64,000 nt of DNA, taken from the NCBI GenBank assembly GCA_015143295.1, contig CM026565.1, positions 13,886,041 through 13,950,040 of the forward strand, given 5' to 3'. The notes beneath the pieces were generated by a model, which saw nothing but the letters and a program-made list of their open reading frames with translations, searched no databases and was not told where the DNA came from. Source of the DNA: Tetracentron sinense. Taxonomy: Eukaryota > Streptophyta > Magnoliopsida > Trochodendrales > Trochodendraceae. Positions 33,926-44,885 of the stretch are shown here, piece after piece (within the stretch, counting starts at the first letter, position 1; the number at the start of each line of letters is the position of its first letter). Made by a program: the position numbers and the translations under genes.

Positions 33926-34683
33926 TGAAGTGGAAATTTCTAGGGAAGACACGCGTTAACAGCTGCAACACAACAGGTTTACTGGTAGAAGGAAGATTGC
34001 AAAATTCCATTGTTGATGAGGCTGAGGGGGTGGGTGTGTACCCTAAAATAAGCTCTGATGACAAAGTCAGTGAACGAAAGAGATTATGAATAGTAAAGAC
34101 ACTGAAGCACTGAGAGAGAGCTCTTAGATTAAGTCCTATGCACTAACTCAAGGTAAGCACTTAGAAGATGTGAATGCTTATGTGATTAGCTCCAAATTCA
34201 TCGATCCCTATTCACTGAGTCTTTGGGGGCATTTATATGTTAAGTTTTGGATGCCCATAAATGACCATCAATGACCATGGATGACCATGTCACTAGCTTT
34301 TCACTCATTCCCAAATATGTCAGACATATCTGGAGTCTTACGTGTCACACGTGTGAGCCTACAATCTCTAAGTCGGTTTTGGGTCGAAGACCCATCTGAG
34401 GTGACTAGCATTAAATGCTAATGCAGTGCTTTCCACCTAACGTCATAGACAAATGATCACCTCCTAAGGATCGAGTCCTGATAGTCGGTCTCGTTGCTGA
34501 CTAAAGCACGGGTCCGTTGTCACATCGAGGACGATATCGTTGTCGTTCGGACTACGAGTCCATTGTCATGTGCACAACGAATACGTACTCAAAAATGCAT
34601 ACGAGCTCGTATCCGCCTTTATAACACCAAAAATGTGCTCGTTGTCACAACACTCGCATATTTTGTGAATTTTATCCTTTACA
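33926..34683 (-). repeat. 5' LTR of the antisense-ORF element
   Basis: This 758-bp partner of 28,339-29,144 keeps the same start and end words and the same order of blocks. Its outer end abuts the target duplication ATTAT at 34,684. Confidence 0.85.
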
Positions 34684-34864
34684 ATTATGTTCCCTATGTT
34701 TAAGGGATTTTGGTTAGTAGATAATTATTAATTAATTATCTCTTATCTAATGAGATTAGATAATTACTTGGCCTTGAAGAAACAAAAGATTAGAGGATAA
34801 ACCCTTATCCCTACAAAGTAGCTCACGCCCACCCCTTGCTCATGCCCCCCTCTTGTGGAGTATC

Positions 34865-35310
34865 CACTACGTCAAAAGTCGGTAAAAACCACGGTCAAAA
34901 ACCGTGGTTTTCGATCATCAACAACGGTTCCTAACCGTGGGTTTTTCCATCATGATTTTTCTAGTGGTTTTTATAAACAACAAACTGGAACAGTGGTAAA
35001 TGGTCGGCCAAAACAACGGTCGAAAACCGTGGTTTATGTACAAATAAACCACGGTCGGTATCCATTGTTTATTTATCGTAAACAACAGTCATAAACCGTT
35101 GTTGTAATTGATTACGTAAATACATTTTTTAAATAAAAACAACGGTCTTTGATCGTGGTTGTTCCAACGGTTAGAAAACGTGGTTTATGTATAATACGTA
35201 AACCACGGTCAATATCCGTTTTTAATTTATCACAAACAACTGTCCTAAACCATCGTTTTTGAATTTTCTTAACAAAAACAATGGTCTCTGACCATGGTTT
35301 TTCCAAATAA
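34865..35310. repeat. CACTA left terminal repeat and subterminal repeats
   Basis: After the CACTACGTC terminus come about a dozen copies, in both orientations, of AACCACGGTC, AACCGTGGTT and AACAACGGTC, between 34,889 and 35,305. In En/Spm such subterminal motifs bind the element-encoded TNPA protein; a similar role here is inferred. Many adjacent pairs form small hairpins (for example AAAACCACGGTC followed by AAAAACCGTGGTTTT). Confidence 0.85.
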
Positions 35311-35590
35311 TTTAGAAAAAAAATATTTATATTTCAACCAAACAGCACCTGTACCTGTAATACTTTTCAATAAATTTAACACTCACCCAACATGGTAGAT
35401 AAGAACACTAAATCATCACTTCAAATACCCTATAAACACACTACACTTCAAAAAATTAATCATTACTTCAAACATCCAACCATCATAATAAACTCCAAGT
35501 TCAAACTTGTTAGTTATGTACATATAAAAATGTTGAGAAATAAATTGCTAAGTAATGAATTAAAAAAAGTAAAATTACACATGAGAAAAA
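35311..35590. other. CACTA 3' non-coding sequence
   Basis: AT-rich, no gene. It lies downstream of the last recognisable exon on the minus strand, so it is probably the 3' UTR and terminal spacer. Confidence 0.5.
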
Positions 35591-35850
35591 TCAAAGAACT
35601 CGTGTAAAAGGTTTGGGCCAAGTAATAATATCCCCAGGTGTAATATCTCCAAGTGTCCATTCTCCTTCATACAAATTTAAATAGATATCATAAACTTCAT
35701 CTACGATGACGCTATAGGAATTGGCAGATGGTATTGCATCTCTATTCACGCGTCCGAGCGCAACAGTCTTCCTCTTGAAATTCACTAATAAACAACGTGA
35801 AGATCTTAGGTCAATAGGAGACTCGGGGAGAACTGAAGGTCGCCTTACCT
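35591..35850 (-). pseudogene. Last exon of the CACTA Ptta-type gene
   Basis: The minus strand opens after an AG acceptor near 35,851 and reads LPESPIDLRSSRCLLVNFKR, then VALGRVNRD and WTLGDITPGDIITWPKPF, ending at TGA (35,591-35,593). Plant CACTA second-gene products end with a similar module (x-V-A-L-G-x-V...G-x-x-I-x-W-P). It is separated from the other exons by about 2.8 kb, part of which is inserted DNA. Open throughout. Confidence 0.6.
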
Positions 35851-35944
35851 ACAAACATTCAAAATATATTATGTGAGACACTTCACAAAATGTTAATCAT
35901 TTAAATACAATTAAGTCTAAATAAATTGTCTATTACATATAAAA

Positions 35945-36684
35945 CTAGCAAAAGGCACGTGCAATGCGCGTGAGTGTACAATCCTGACGATTGTGTAATA
36001 ATAAAAGGAATAACATGCTTGAAGAGCTTGAATTGAATAAATTTATCATTCAATAGATGAACACAATTCCGAATTTTATGACGATGTGCTAGATCCAATA
36101 CAACAAATATTTGAAAAAAACATATCAACACAAAGTATCACTTGAAAGTAAAAAAATTATTTAATAATGATAATGAACAATAACAAATAAACAGTAACTA
36201 ATTCAAAAACTCAACCATACCCTAATTTAAATTTAAGCCTGGATGGATGAACCCTAGGAGTGAATAAATCTAAACCACAATTAGTGGGCATTAAAAAGGG
36301 TGGTGTGGGACAATGAGGACCGGCATTCAATTACATAGTCAAATAAATGCTTTGTCCACTATCTATTTCCCAATTGAAAAATTCAATTGGCCGAATTGCA
36401 TTTAATTTATAAAAAATGGTAGCAACCTTTAAGTTGGTTATAGGATCTTGAATGTTAGGTCTTGTTAAAACTATGGGCATCTAGATGAAAGATTGACAGA
36501 ACCAATATAAAATTCTTAGTTCAAGTATTCAAGTATTAAAAAAATAAATTGAATTTGTTTGCTAATCAATGAACATATTTCCTAATCTGTATGATGATCT
36601 GCTAGATCTAGTACAACAAACATCAGGTATTAAAAAAATATATTAACCCAAATTATCCCAATGCACATACATATATAGTATAGA
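35945..36684 (-). mobile_element. Helitron-like non-autonomous element 1
   Basis: Read on the minus strand, the left edge ends CACGCGCATTGCACGTGCC, then TTTTG and CTAG: a hairpin (CACGCGC/GCACGTG) a few bases before a CTRR terminus, as in Helitron 3' ends. It is preceded on the plus strand by A. The right edge on the minus strand starts TCTATACTATATATG, like plant Helitron 5' ends. The expected flanking T is not present at 36,685, so the right edge is less certain. No Rep/helicase gene is present. Confidence 0.45.
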
Positions 36685-38687
36685 AGTTTGATGGGCATTT
36701 TAGAAAAAAAAATTAAGGGACATTTTGGATCCAAAAAATTATGAGGGGAATGCTCTGTTTGAATTCAAATGGTTTGATACTCTGCAAGTAATAGAAAGGT
36801 GTGAAGTGAGGAGAGATAATGGGGATCGAATTTGGTCTGGCCCTCTCCAGGCCAAAACCATCTGGCCCACTCTCAGAGCTCCTTTAACTGCACTTCTAAC
36901 CCTAGTTAATAAAATTTAACTCCTATGATTAAATTTTTATTAAATATTTTTTTCCAAAAAACCAAGGTTACATGTTTGAACACTAAGAATTAGTGAATCT
37001 TAAGCATAGTTAAGAGGTGTCATAAGGGGCGCGTGTCCACTTGTGTGGGATGAGGACCACACGAATTTGGCCTAGACCGTGTGGCCTAGCGAGGGCTAGA
37101 CCAAATCTCATTCCGAGAGAAAGAGGAGGGTCGTGAAGATGGGAAATGCCGAATTGGGAAAACCTGGGTAAAAGCACCTCTTCATCAAGACTGCTCTACT
37201 ATAATAAAAAAAAAAAGACCTCTAGGCCTCCACTACCTAATAAAATTTTAGATTTTGCTTTAATTAATATGTTATGACTCCACTCCTTTATAAAGAAGAT
37301 AGATTACTTGAACATTCTCAAGAATAGATTTCAAACACGCGTCCATCACATGTGTGGCATCATCAAATTTTTCACCTAAGTTTCAATATGAAGTATTTCA
37401 GGGAGAAAATAATAAAGTAATAGATAGAAAATGTCTCAGAACAACAATCTTCTTCAAAAAACAGGATGTGCCTATGTTCATGTGTGGAAATACCAAATCC
37501 AGCTCAATTTAAAAACCATCCCCGAAGTAGAGCTCCAATCAAGGTTAACTTCATTATTTGCAAATATTTTTAAGAACTACAAGCCACACACACCTAACTT
37601 GTTCCACTAAACACATTTACCTCAGTACTCACAGCTCATAGAGTGGATTTTTTTAGTGGATTCACTGGTTCAGCACTTAAATTTAGTTAGTGGATTCACT
37701 GGTTCATCACTTAAATTAAATTTTTACTTTATTTGAAGATTTGCATATAAAGGAATGGGGTCATAGACGCAACCGGGTGGCTACACATGTCAAAGATATT
37801 CTGATTTTTAATATGTTAAAATATGAAAGATCTCAACGTGTTAGCACCATTCTTGTGTCTATGGAAAGATTTTGAGTAAATGTGACTGGGGCTAGCACTC
37901 CTCTAAAATATTTAGATTATTTTTAGGTTTTAAGGATAGTTTTTGAGATGACCCTCCTCTCATTATAGTAGCAGTAGAAATATTAGTATAGATTACTATA
38001 TGATAAATTTAATCTGCTTATCTTAGATGATTTGTCTTAACCCCCTTCACATTTACTCAAGGATATTCATCCTTCACTATTTGTCAGGGAAATCAAAATC
38101 ACTGGAGTGAACTATAACTGAGATATGGTGAATTAAAACCACAGGAGTGTTAGCCTAGCATTCCCCTTGGTTATAATAGGATATGTTGGGACACAACTAG
38201 GATTTTAGGCCAAATAGCAGTTACAAGGAGTAAACACCAAGTTGCGTATTCCAAACCAGACTCTAATCATTCAACCATCGAGCACATGTCAGAAGAATGC
38301 AACACATTAGGTATCTTCCTAACAATTGAAGCACTAGTAGCTAACTAACTCAGTAACTCTAGTTCCCTGTATTTCTATCACACAATTTCATTTTATTCTA
38401 GTTTTTCCTGTATATCCTGTTTTTGGACAAGAAAAAAGAAGATAAGTACTCTCAATGTTAAAAGATTTTGTATCAACATTATGCCTCACCCTAGACTCGG
38501 TTTATCAAATATACCTAACATGTTTTCCACCGTGGAACAGATATCTAGTCACAAATCAACACGTGCACAAAAACTATTATAATAAAGCCCATAAATATAA
38601 ATATAAATAAAGAAATAATGAACATTAAGATAACAAATCATCCTCTCAAGAAAATAAAACATACAAAAAATAACTTAAGTAGATAAT
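36685..38687. other. Large CACTA intron with foldback remnant
   Basis: No gene. Around 36,900-37,070 a diverged copy of the foldback unit seen at 48,002-49,060 is recognisable (CCAAGGTTACATGTTTGAAC and GAATCTTAAGCATAGTTAAG). The rest (37,100-38,687) is AT-rich, with no RNA or clear repeat. Confidence 0.5.
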
Positions 38688-40150
38688 TTATACCTGAGAA
38701 GTATTACAAAACTCTGAGGAATCCGGCATATGTCCCCCTTGAGTAGAAGATTGGCTTGATAATTCAGCTATTCGTCGATCAATGGCATCAAGTCTCGATT
38801 CAAGACTTTTACGTGATTTCTTCTCTAATTGAGCAGTCTCCTTGTAAGGAGCTGAAGCATGAAGAGTAGTCTTAGAGAGACCACTACCCATTCCCCGTAC
38901 ACGACCCTTTCCATCACGACCACAAACCTGAGTAAGCAAAAAATTACACTAAATGAGAATTTTAACGAGAACGAACACAATACAAGCGGAGTTCAAGGTA
39001 TCACATACCAGTGCAACAGGGTCATGGTCTAAATCTGCCTGTCCCAATAACGGATCCATGCTAATAATTTTTCTAATTTCATCCTGCAAAATAAAAAATT
39101 ACAATAAAATAATAATTAAAGACATAATAGAAAAACTTATATTACTTACTTATTGACATAAATGAATAACATTGAGATTTTGTTCCCACTATTTGTTGGC
39201 TCGAAGTGGAAGAAGGACAAGTCCCATCCTTATTGGTGTGGGTGGCGATGTATAATTCTGTCCTATTTATTGTACCACTAGGACTCTCCTTTTTCTGTAA
39301 AAGAATAAGCAAATACATAAGCAGACATTAATATTTTAATGAATTAAATAAATAGTAATTTTAGATAGATATTACCAACTTTTCTGCAGTCCTAGCTGCT
39401 CCTCGTCTACCAGACGTATGCGGGCTCTTCATATTTTTCCTAGAAGATTTTCCCTTTTCTCAGCGAGCCTGGTCATCTACTGTTGAGCATAGGTCAACAA
39501 AACCCTCCCAGTCTTCTCTCCTCACACCATCTGGTAGATTTCTCTTTCGTTCGACGTCCGTCTGAAATTTATCATTATGCAATCGAAGTTCATGTTTCCA
39601 TTGTTTCCACATTAGATTGGCTTTCACCAACACCGAGCTTTTGTAGGTAGCTGGAATGGCATACCTAGCCTGTGATAAACATTAGAAATAAATTAATGAA
39701 TAAATAAACTAACCAACAAATAAGTTTATGAATAAATGAATTAACGTACCACATGAACTCACCTGGACAAGGCTCCGTATAAGATCCTTGATAGCAGCGG
39801 GCACATAACGCCAATCAGTGTATGTAGGTGGACAATGCATCCTTGTTATCCATCCCACAAATGTGGAGAACTGTACTGATTCATCTCCAATTGGTTGTCT
39901 CTCCTCATTGAATTCTATATGTCTACGCGTATCTAAACAAATAATATATTATTAGCAAACAATTAATAACAATTATAAAACTAATGAATGTAATAAACTC
40001 ACCTCTCGGTTGACACCCACTTGCTTGGGACTCATTGGGCTCAGACCCACTCGCTTGAGTCCCATTGGCCTCAGACCCACTCGGTCGAGAACCATTGGGC
40101 TCAAACCCACTCCACTGATGTCCACTCATGGAATCGAATAATTGATACAT
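38688..40150 (-). pseudogene. CACTA Ptta/En-Spm (Transposase_24) protein gene
   Basis: This is the second gene of plant CACTA elements, thought to act as a DNA-binding accessory like TNPA. On the minus strand exon 1 (from 40,150) starts MYQLFDSMSGHQWSG and has direct repeats of a GSEPNESQASG type, four in number. The next exon (about 39,760-39,932) reads HIEFNEERQPIG, FSTFVGWITRMHCPPTYTDW and AAIKDLIRSL. The core exon (about 39,374-39,670) reads KANLMWKQWKHELRLHND, then REDWEGFVDLCSTVDDQAR; a TGA at 39,460-39,462 breaks it. Later exons (about 39,155-39,300, 39,010-39,085 and 38,688-38,930) end with a basic, then coiled-coil segment (KSRKSLESRLDAIDRRIAEL). Splice sites look usable. Except for the one stop it is well kept. 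Confidence 0.8.
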
Positions 40151-40217
40151 GCTAGAATTTTGTAACCAAATAAAACAAATTTAGCAATATGAATAGCAAT
40201 TCTCTATTTTAAAAGAA

Positions 40218-41470
40218 CTAGTTGGGTTGGCACATGCAAGGCACATGTAGAGTTGTAAATAGGGGAGAGCATAGGAAACTTGACAATGTAGAGAAAGATG
40301 GTGAAATTAGAAGTAATTTCTTATTTTTATTATTTTAAAAAAAGAAATTAAAAATGACTAAATGCTCCTATATATATATATATATTCATATTCAAGAATG
40401 GGAGAAGAGGGGCTTTTGATGTATATTCATTTAGGGAGTTTATGTAATTTAGTAAAGAGTAAGGGTTATAATAAAGTAAAAAGAGGAAGTCTTTGTCTTC
40501 ACCGGTTGCAAAAGCATCAAGTTACTACTAAAACATGTGGTGGCATAGGCTTGCGACTTTGGAAAATATTCAAATTGTGAGATTGGGGTTAGCATTCATT
40601 TTCGAATAATTTCTTAATTAGAATTACATCAATTAATTTTCTCAATTAGACTGAGAATCTTGTGATGACTTTTTCTCCCCTCCACTATATTGGGATTCTC
40701 CAACTCTACAGTCTTTTGTCAAATAGCATCTCTCACCTTAATCAAATCTCCCCCTTTTAGATTTTACTACCGAACCCTTCATGAAAAATATGACCAAAAT
40801 CAGTTGCAATAAGAAAAGGCAACTACAACAAGCGCCCAAATTCAATGATTTTGAACATGAATAACATAGGCAAATACCCATTTTCCTTAGGTGTCGATTT
40901 GACCACACTGGATGCCACTAATTATAATTACATCAACATACAAACGATCAATTTCTCAAATTGATTTAGGTAAACTACAGATGCAAAGACATAAAAAAAA
41001 TGCAAAGATCAACAACTCGATGACCATTGTTACTAATCTCCCGAGGATGATGAGTGAATAATTGGGTAGGGCCACCAGTAACAAGGAGAACTGATTTTCA
41101 AGAAGAAGCTTACCAGCTGGCAAATGCATGCAATTGGAGCAACAAGGGTGTACCGGTAGAAAGAAAAGACAAAAAGATGGAAGGGAGAAGAAAATAAGAA
41201 CTTAAAATCAATTTTCAAGTAAAAAGTGTGATAAGGTATTGCTATAGAGATGGACAGAATGAGGGGAGGGAGCGAGGGAGTAGGAAGAACCTAATGAAAA
41301 ATGGGGAGCGGTGTTAGTACAAAGAGATAAGGCAGGTGGCAGTGTTGAGGGATGAGGGAGTCAGTGATAGACAGGTGTAACAAGTAAAAGACCTCTTTTA
41401 CAGAGGGTGTTTTCGGAATCTAAATGTTGGTTGGCACCAACTACTGTGACTTTTATCATACGGTTATAGA
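40218..41470 (-). mobile_element. Helitron-like non-autonomous element 2
   Basis: Read on the minus strand it starts TCTATAACCGTATGATAAAA (edge at 41,470) and ends CATGTGCCTTGCATGTGCC, then AACCCAA and CTAG (edge at 40,218). The flanks are A at 40,217 and T at 41,471, as expected for Helitron insertion between A and T. The 3' hairpin pairs CATGTGC with GCATGTG using two G-T pairs. No coding region. It sits between the two CACTA genes. Confidence 0.6.
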
Positions 41471-41747
41471 TAACATATGACTAAACAACCCATTTGTGTG
41501 TTATCTTAAAAGCAAATACAGTTAACACATAATTACCTTACTCTATTACAAAATTAACCTAGTTGATCCTTGCAATAGAAGACTTGCAATATAAAAACAT
41601 ATATCAAAATAAGAAATTCTCTAAAAGTTTTAAGAATTGTAGCAGCAATTAAAACAAAATTTTAATAATCAGATTCCATTAATCATTTCAGTCAATGATG
41701 TTAACATTCAAAATAATATAATCTTTAGGCTTATAATCTGTCCTACA

Positions 41748-42470
41748 TTAATCTTCATCGTCTTCTACTACATCAGCTACTAAAGTTGATGTTAAAGCAT
41801 CCGCTTTCATTCTTGCTTCAAAGACTAAGGGATCTTCATAAGCATCCGCATCTCGATTTAATTTCTTTGGAGCATCTATGACAACATACCAATTATCCCT
41901 AGTTTGATCCTTACAATAGAAGACTTGTGTGGCTTGAGATGCAAGAAAAATTGGCTCATCGTCTTCAAATGAATTTCTTTTGAATTTTCCCAAATTAACA
42001 AATACCAAATTCGTTTCTGGACCAATATAACATCCATTTGTTTTATCTTCTACACGCACCCAATCACAAAAGAATACCATTTCTTTAAAGTCATAGTAAT
42101 CCAATTCAAGTATTTGTTTAACGATGCCATAATAAGTGATTTCTTCTTCGACAAGATTCTTATCCTTGGCACTTGCTCTGAAACTAGTTACAGCCTTCAT
42201 AAAGACCCCACTATTTTGTGTCGTCGTGCTCATTTCTGAATCCAATGTACGAAAAACATATCCATTTACTGCATACGCACTATATAACATGGCATCAAAA
42301 CTTGGACCATCAGCAAGCCTCTTCAGGATAGATATATCTTCTTTTTCTAGTTGTTGTCTTAACCAAGGAATGTAATTCATCGCCTTTTTTATTGGTTGAT
42401 TTGCCCTTCGATTTTTATCGCCAGAGTTATGACCTTGAAGATATGTCTGATACTTTCTGCGAAAGAAACG
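41748..42470 (-). pseudogene. CACTA DUF4216 domain exon
   Basis: The open frame of 210 codons (42,380-41,748) carries the DUF4216 module found after the TNP2 and DUF4218 modules in CACTA transposases. Marks are YAVNGYVFRTLDSE, TQNSGVFMKAV, EITYYGIVKQILEL, FCDWVRVEDKTNG, FVNLGKF, ASQATQVFYCKD and NWYVVIDAP. It ends in an acidic tail (VEDDED) and TAA. A little upstream sequence (to about 42,470) belongs to the same exon. Intact within itself. In the full protein it would form the C-terminal part; its biochemical role is unknown. Confidence 0.85.
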
Positions 42471-42539
42471 AGATACGCCTTTAGATAAGTATTAACATAC
42501 ATGGAATCGAAATAATAATTTATAATAAATGAATATCAA

Positions 42540-44885
42540 TTTTGCTTACTTCTCCCACTCAGCATTTTCAGGAGATTGTTATAGAACCCATCTACACGCT
42601 TGTTGGAACAACAAATTTTGAAGAGGATAAATCTTTCCCTTTTTATCGATGGGGTAGGCATTCAAGATCATCATCCATAAATGTATTTCGTCCTCGTTTA
42701 TGGCTTCCTTCTCTACTCTCGGGTATGTACTCCATACAATACCTCATTGATTCTTCCATGAGGTATTGCTCTGTAATACACCCTTCTGGAAAAGTCTGAT
42801 TACAACATATCGTTTGTATATTTTCATCATCCTGTACACATATCATCAATTAGATATCGATGCTAAACATATTAATTAAAAAATTAATTAATTCAAACAT
42901 TTCAATTACCTCTCAAATGGATACATCCATCGATATCTAACAAGTCCGCATATCTGTGCCTCATCCGCCAAATGCACAACAAGGTGTGTCATAGAAACAA
43001 AAAATGAAGGCGGGAAGTACTTTTCGAACACACAGTGTTTCCACAATGCATTTTCTCATATTGGAAAGCTCTATACGGTTAATAACCTTAGAAACACAAG
43101 ATATTGAAGAATATTGACAATTGCCGAATCACGGCATGCAATGGCTTATGTTTCTTGAATGCGTACATCAGCAACACTAGTAGTAGTTGTTGTATGAGGA
43201 TGTGATAATCATGTGACTTCAGGCCCTTGAGTTGAAAATCTTGTAAACTCACATTATGCTTCCAATTTGCACTATATCCTATTGGAACATTCAACTTATG
43301 CAAGGTTTTACAAATTATTTCTTTTTCCAATCTAGTCAAGGAAAAAGGAGCTATGGGATAAGATAACTTGTCGTTCTTTTCGACCAGCCATAAGTTTTTC
43401 TTTATCTTCATCGCCTTAAGGTCCTGACGGGCTTCAATACCATCCTTAGTCTTACCCTTTGTGTTCATAATCGTTGCAATTAGGTTCTCTGCAATATTCT
43501 TTTCCACGTGCATCACATCCAAATTATGACGAATAGGCAAATCCTGTACAGATTTACGATATATGTTAGTATACAAGCGATGTATAGCACATCACATTAA
43601 TATCATGAAATATATGATAAGTCACCTTCCAATATGGCAAGTCAAATAGGATCGATCTCTTTGACCATGCACTGCTCTCCTCACCCTTATATCTCTTTCT
43701 CTTCTTTTCTGCTACCTTTCCAAACTTGGTCTAAATAGTTTCCATTTTGCATAATACTTCAGATCCACTTAAACGGCGGGGATGCTTCCTATGTTCTTCT
43801 GTCCCATTAAATTGTGTTTTTTGGCTCCTGAAAGGATGACTTGCATCTGCTAAGAATCTTCGATGGCCCATATAAGCAAATTTCTTTCCATGTGCTAGCC
43901 ACATTGAGTCTGTCCCTTCGCTACAAACAGGACAACCATACTTTCCTGCTGTCCTACAACCCGAAAGATGGCCAATCAAAAATCGTGTATAGCCCACAAC
44001 AAAATTGCTTTCATAATGAACCTATTCTTAGTGTAGGAGTCATATGTTAACGTTCCAGTAGACCACAATTCAGTCAACTCTACAATCAATGGCTGCAAAT
44101 AGACATCAATGTCATGCCCAGGACCAGTTGGGTCGGGGATCAATAGTGTTAACATTGTAAATTCCTTACGCATGCATAAAGATGGGGGAAGGTTGTACGG
44201 AACAATCATAACAGGCCAACAACTATAAGAGTTGCTTTTGTTCCCAAAAGGATTGAATCCATCTGTTGCAAGTCCTAACCGAACATTACGTGACTCGACA
44301 GCAATCCCACTTTTTAGCATATTCTATTCATCATATTTGGCGGGAAAGTAACTCGGCAGCTGATTTTCTAGCCAAATTTTGTATTCTCAATAGCTCTATT
44401 GTTCTTTTGCCAAGGGAGTTTCCCTCTGCACTTTTATCCATTTTGGAAAAGGACAGATCGGGTTGTAATTACCTTAGATTGTAATCCCTTTTCTTTTTTA
44501 ATTTATATATCTGGTCGGGGTCTGCCTAACCCCAGCTTACCTTCCAAAAAAAAAAAAAAAGTCACTCCACCTAGTATTTATTGATTTCCAACAAGAAGAA
44601 TCTACTGGATGACGCATGTGGCTATCATTTTCAACTAAGTTTGCATGCCATGTCATATTCTTTGCAATCCACGGTACACTATACATTCTTTGTAACCTCT
44701 GTGATAATGGAAAGTATCTTAACTTCTTCCACGGTAAACTTTTTGCCCTTGGCTTTGATTCGCCCACCGGTTTCCATCTGCTATCACCACACGTAGGACA
44801 ATTATCCTTAATTGCATGCTCTCTCCAATATAGTATGCAATCTTTACGACATACATGGAAGGCGCTTACAAAAAAATCTTGAACT
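42540..44885 (-). pseudogene. CACTA TNP2-type transposase (broken, split by a LINE)
   Basis: This is the main transposase of the CACTA element, expected to cut at the termini. On the minus strand from about 44,885: CRKDCILYWREHAIKDNCP with the Cys pairs, LRYFPLSQRLQRMY, MTWHANLVE and MRHPVDSSCWKS. After the LINE insertion it continues with ESRNVRLGLATDGFNPFGN, YNLPPSLCMRKEFTMLTLLI, GPGHDIDVYLQPLIVEL and AILLWAIHDF. Near 43,985-43,997 the frame changes, then CPVCSEGTDSMWLAHGKKF and YMGHRRFL follow. After an intron (about 43,577-43,640) comes HNLDVMHVEKNIAENLIATI, within the catalytic region, then a DUF4218 part that decays after 43,088 into separate frames (about 42,900-43,085 and 42,643-42,849, the latter with EGCITEQYLMEESMRYC). 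At least two frameshifts and one insertion break it. Confidence 0.88.
44310..44560 (+). mobile_element. 5'-truncated LINE copy (RNase H tail, 3' UTR, A-tail)
   Basis: The sequence matches the 3' end of the LINE at 16,160-16,407: ATTCTATTCATCATATTTGG, the HIWRESNSAADFLAKF coding stretch, the CTGGTCGGGGTCTGCC foldback, and 15 A at 44,546-44,560. Its RNase H tail is open, unlike in the longer copy (ADFLAKF against ADFLPKF). It lies inside the TNP2 gene, so it arrived after the CACTA element. A target duplication is not clear; GTGGAGTGACT and GTGGGATTGCT on the minus strand are a weak candidate pair. Confidence 0.88.

Larger units (their letters stand above)
28339..34683 (-). mobile_element. LTR retrotransposon with only an antisense ORF region (non-autonomous, Tat-like)
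   Basis: Two direct repeats, 28,339-29,144 and 33,926-34,683, start TGAAGTGGAAATTT and end TTTACA. The whole is flanked by ATTAT at 28,334-28,338 and 34,684-34,688. A PBS next to the inner edge of the right LTR and a purine run (on the minus strand) next to the left LTR set the element's direction as minus. The interior has no gag, protease, RT or integrase that I can recognise. It carries one long coding region on the opposite strand, near the 3' LTR, which is where Tat-lineage Ty3/gypsy elements such as Grande carry antisense ORFs. By eye the LTRs are about 88% identical in the first 175 bp, so the insertion is rather old. The element is structurally complete at its ends; its ORF region is broken in a handful of places. 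Confidence 0.85.
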
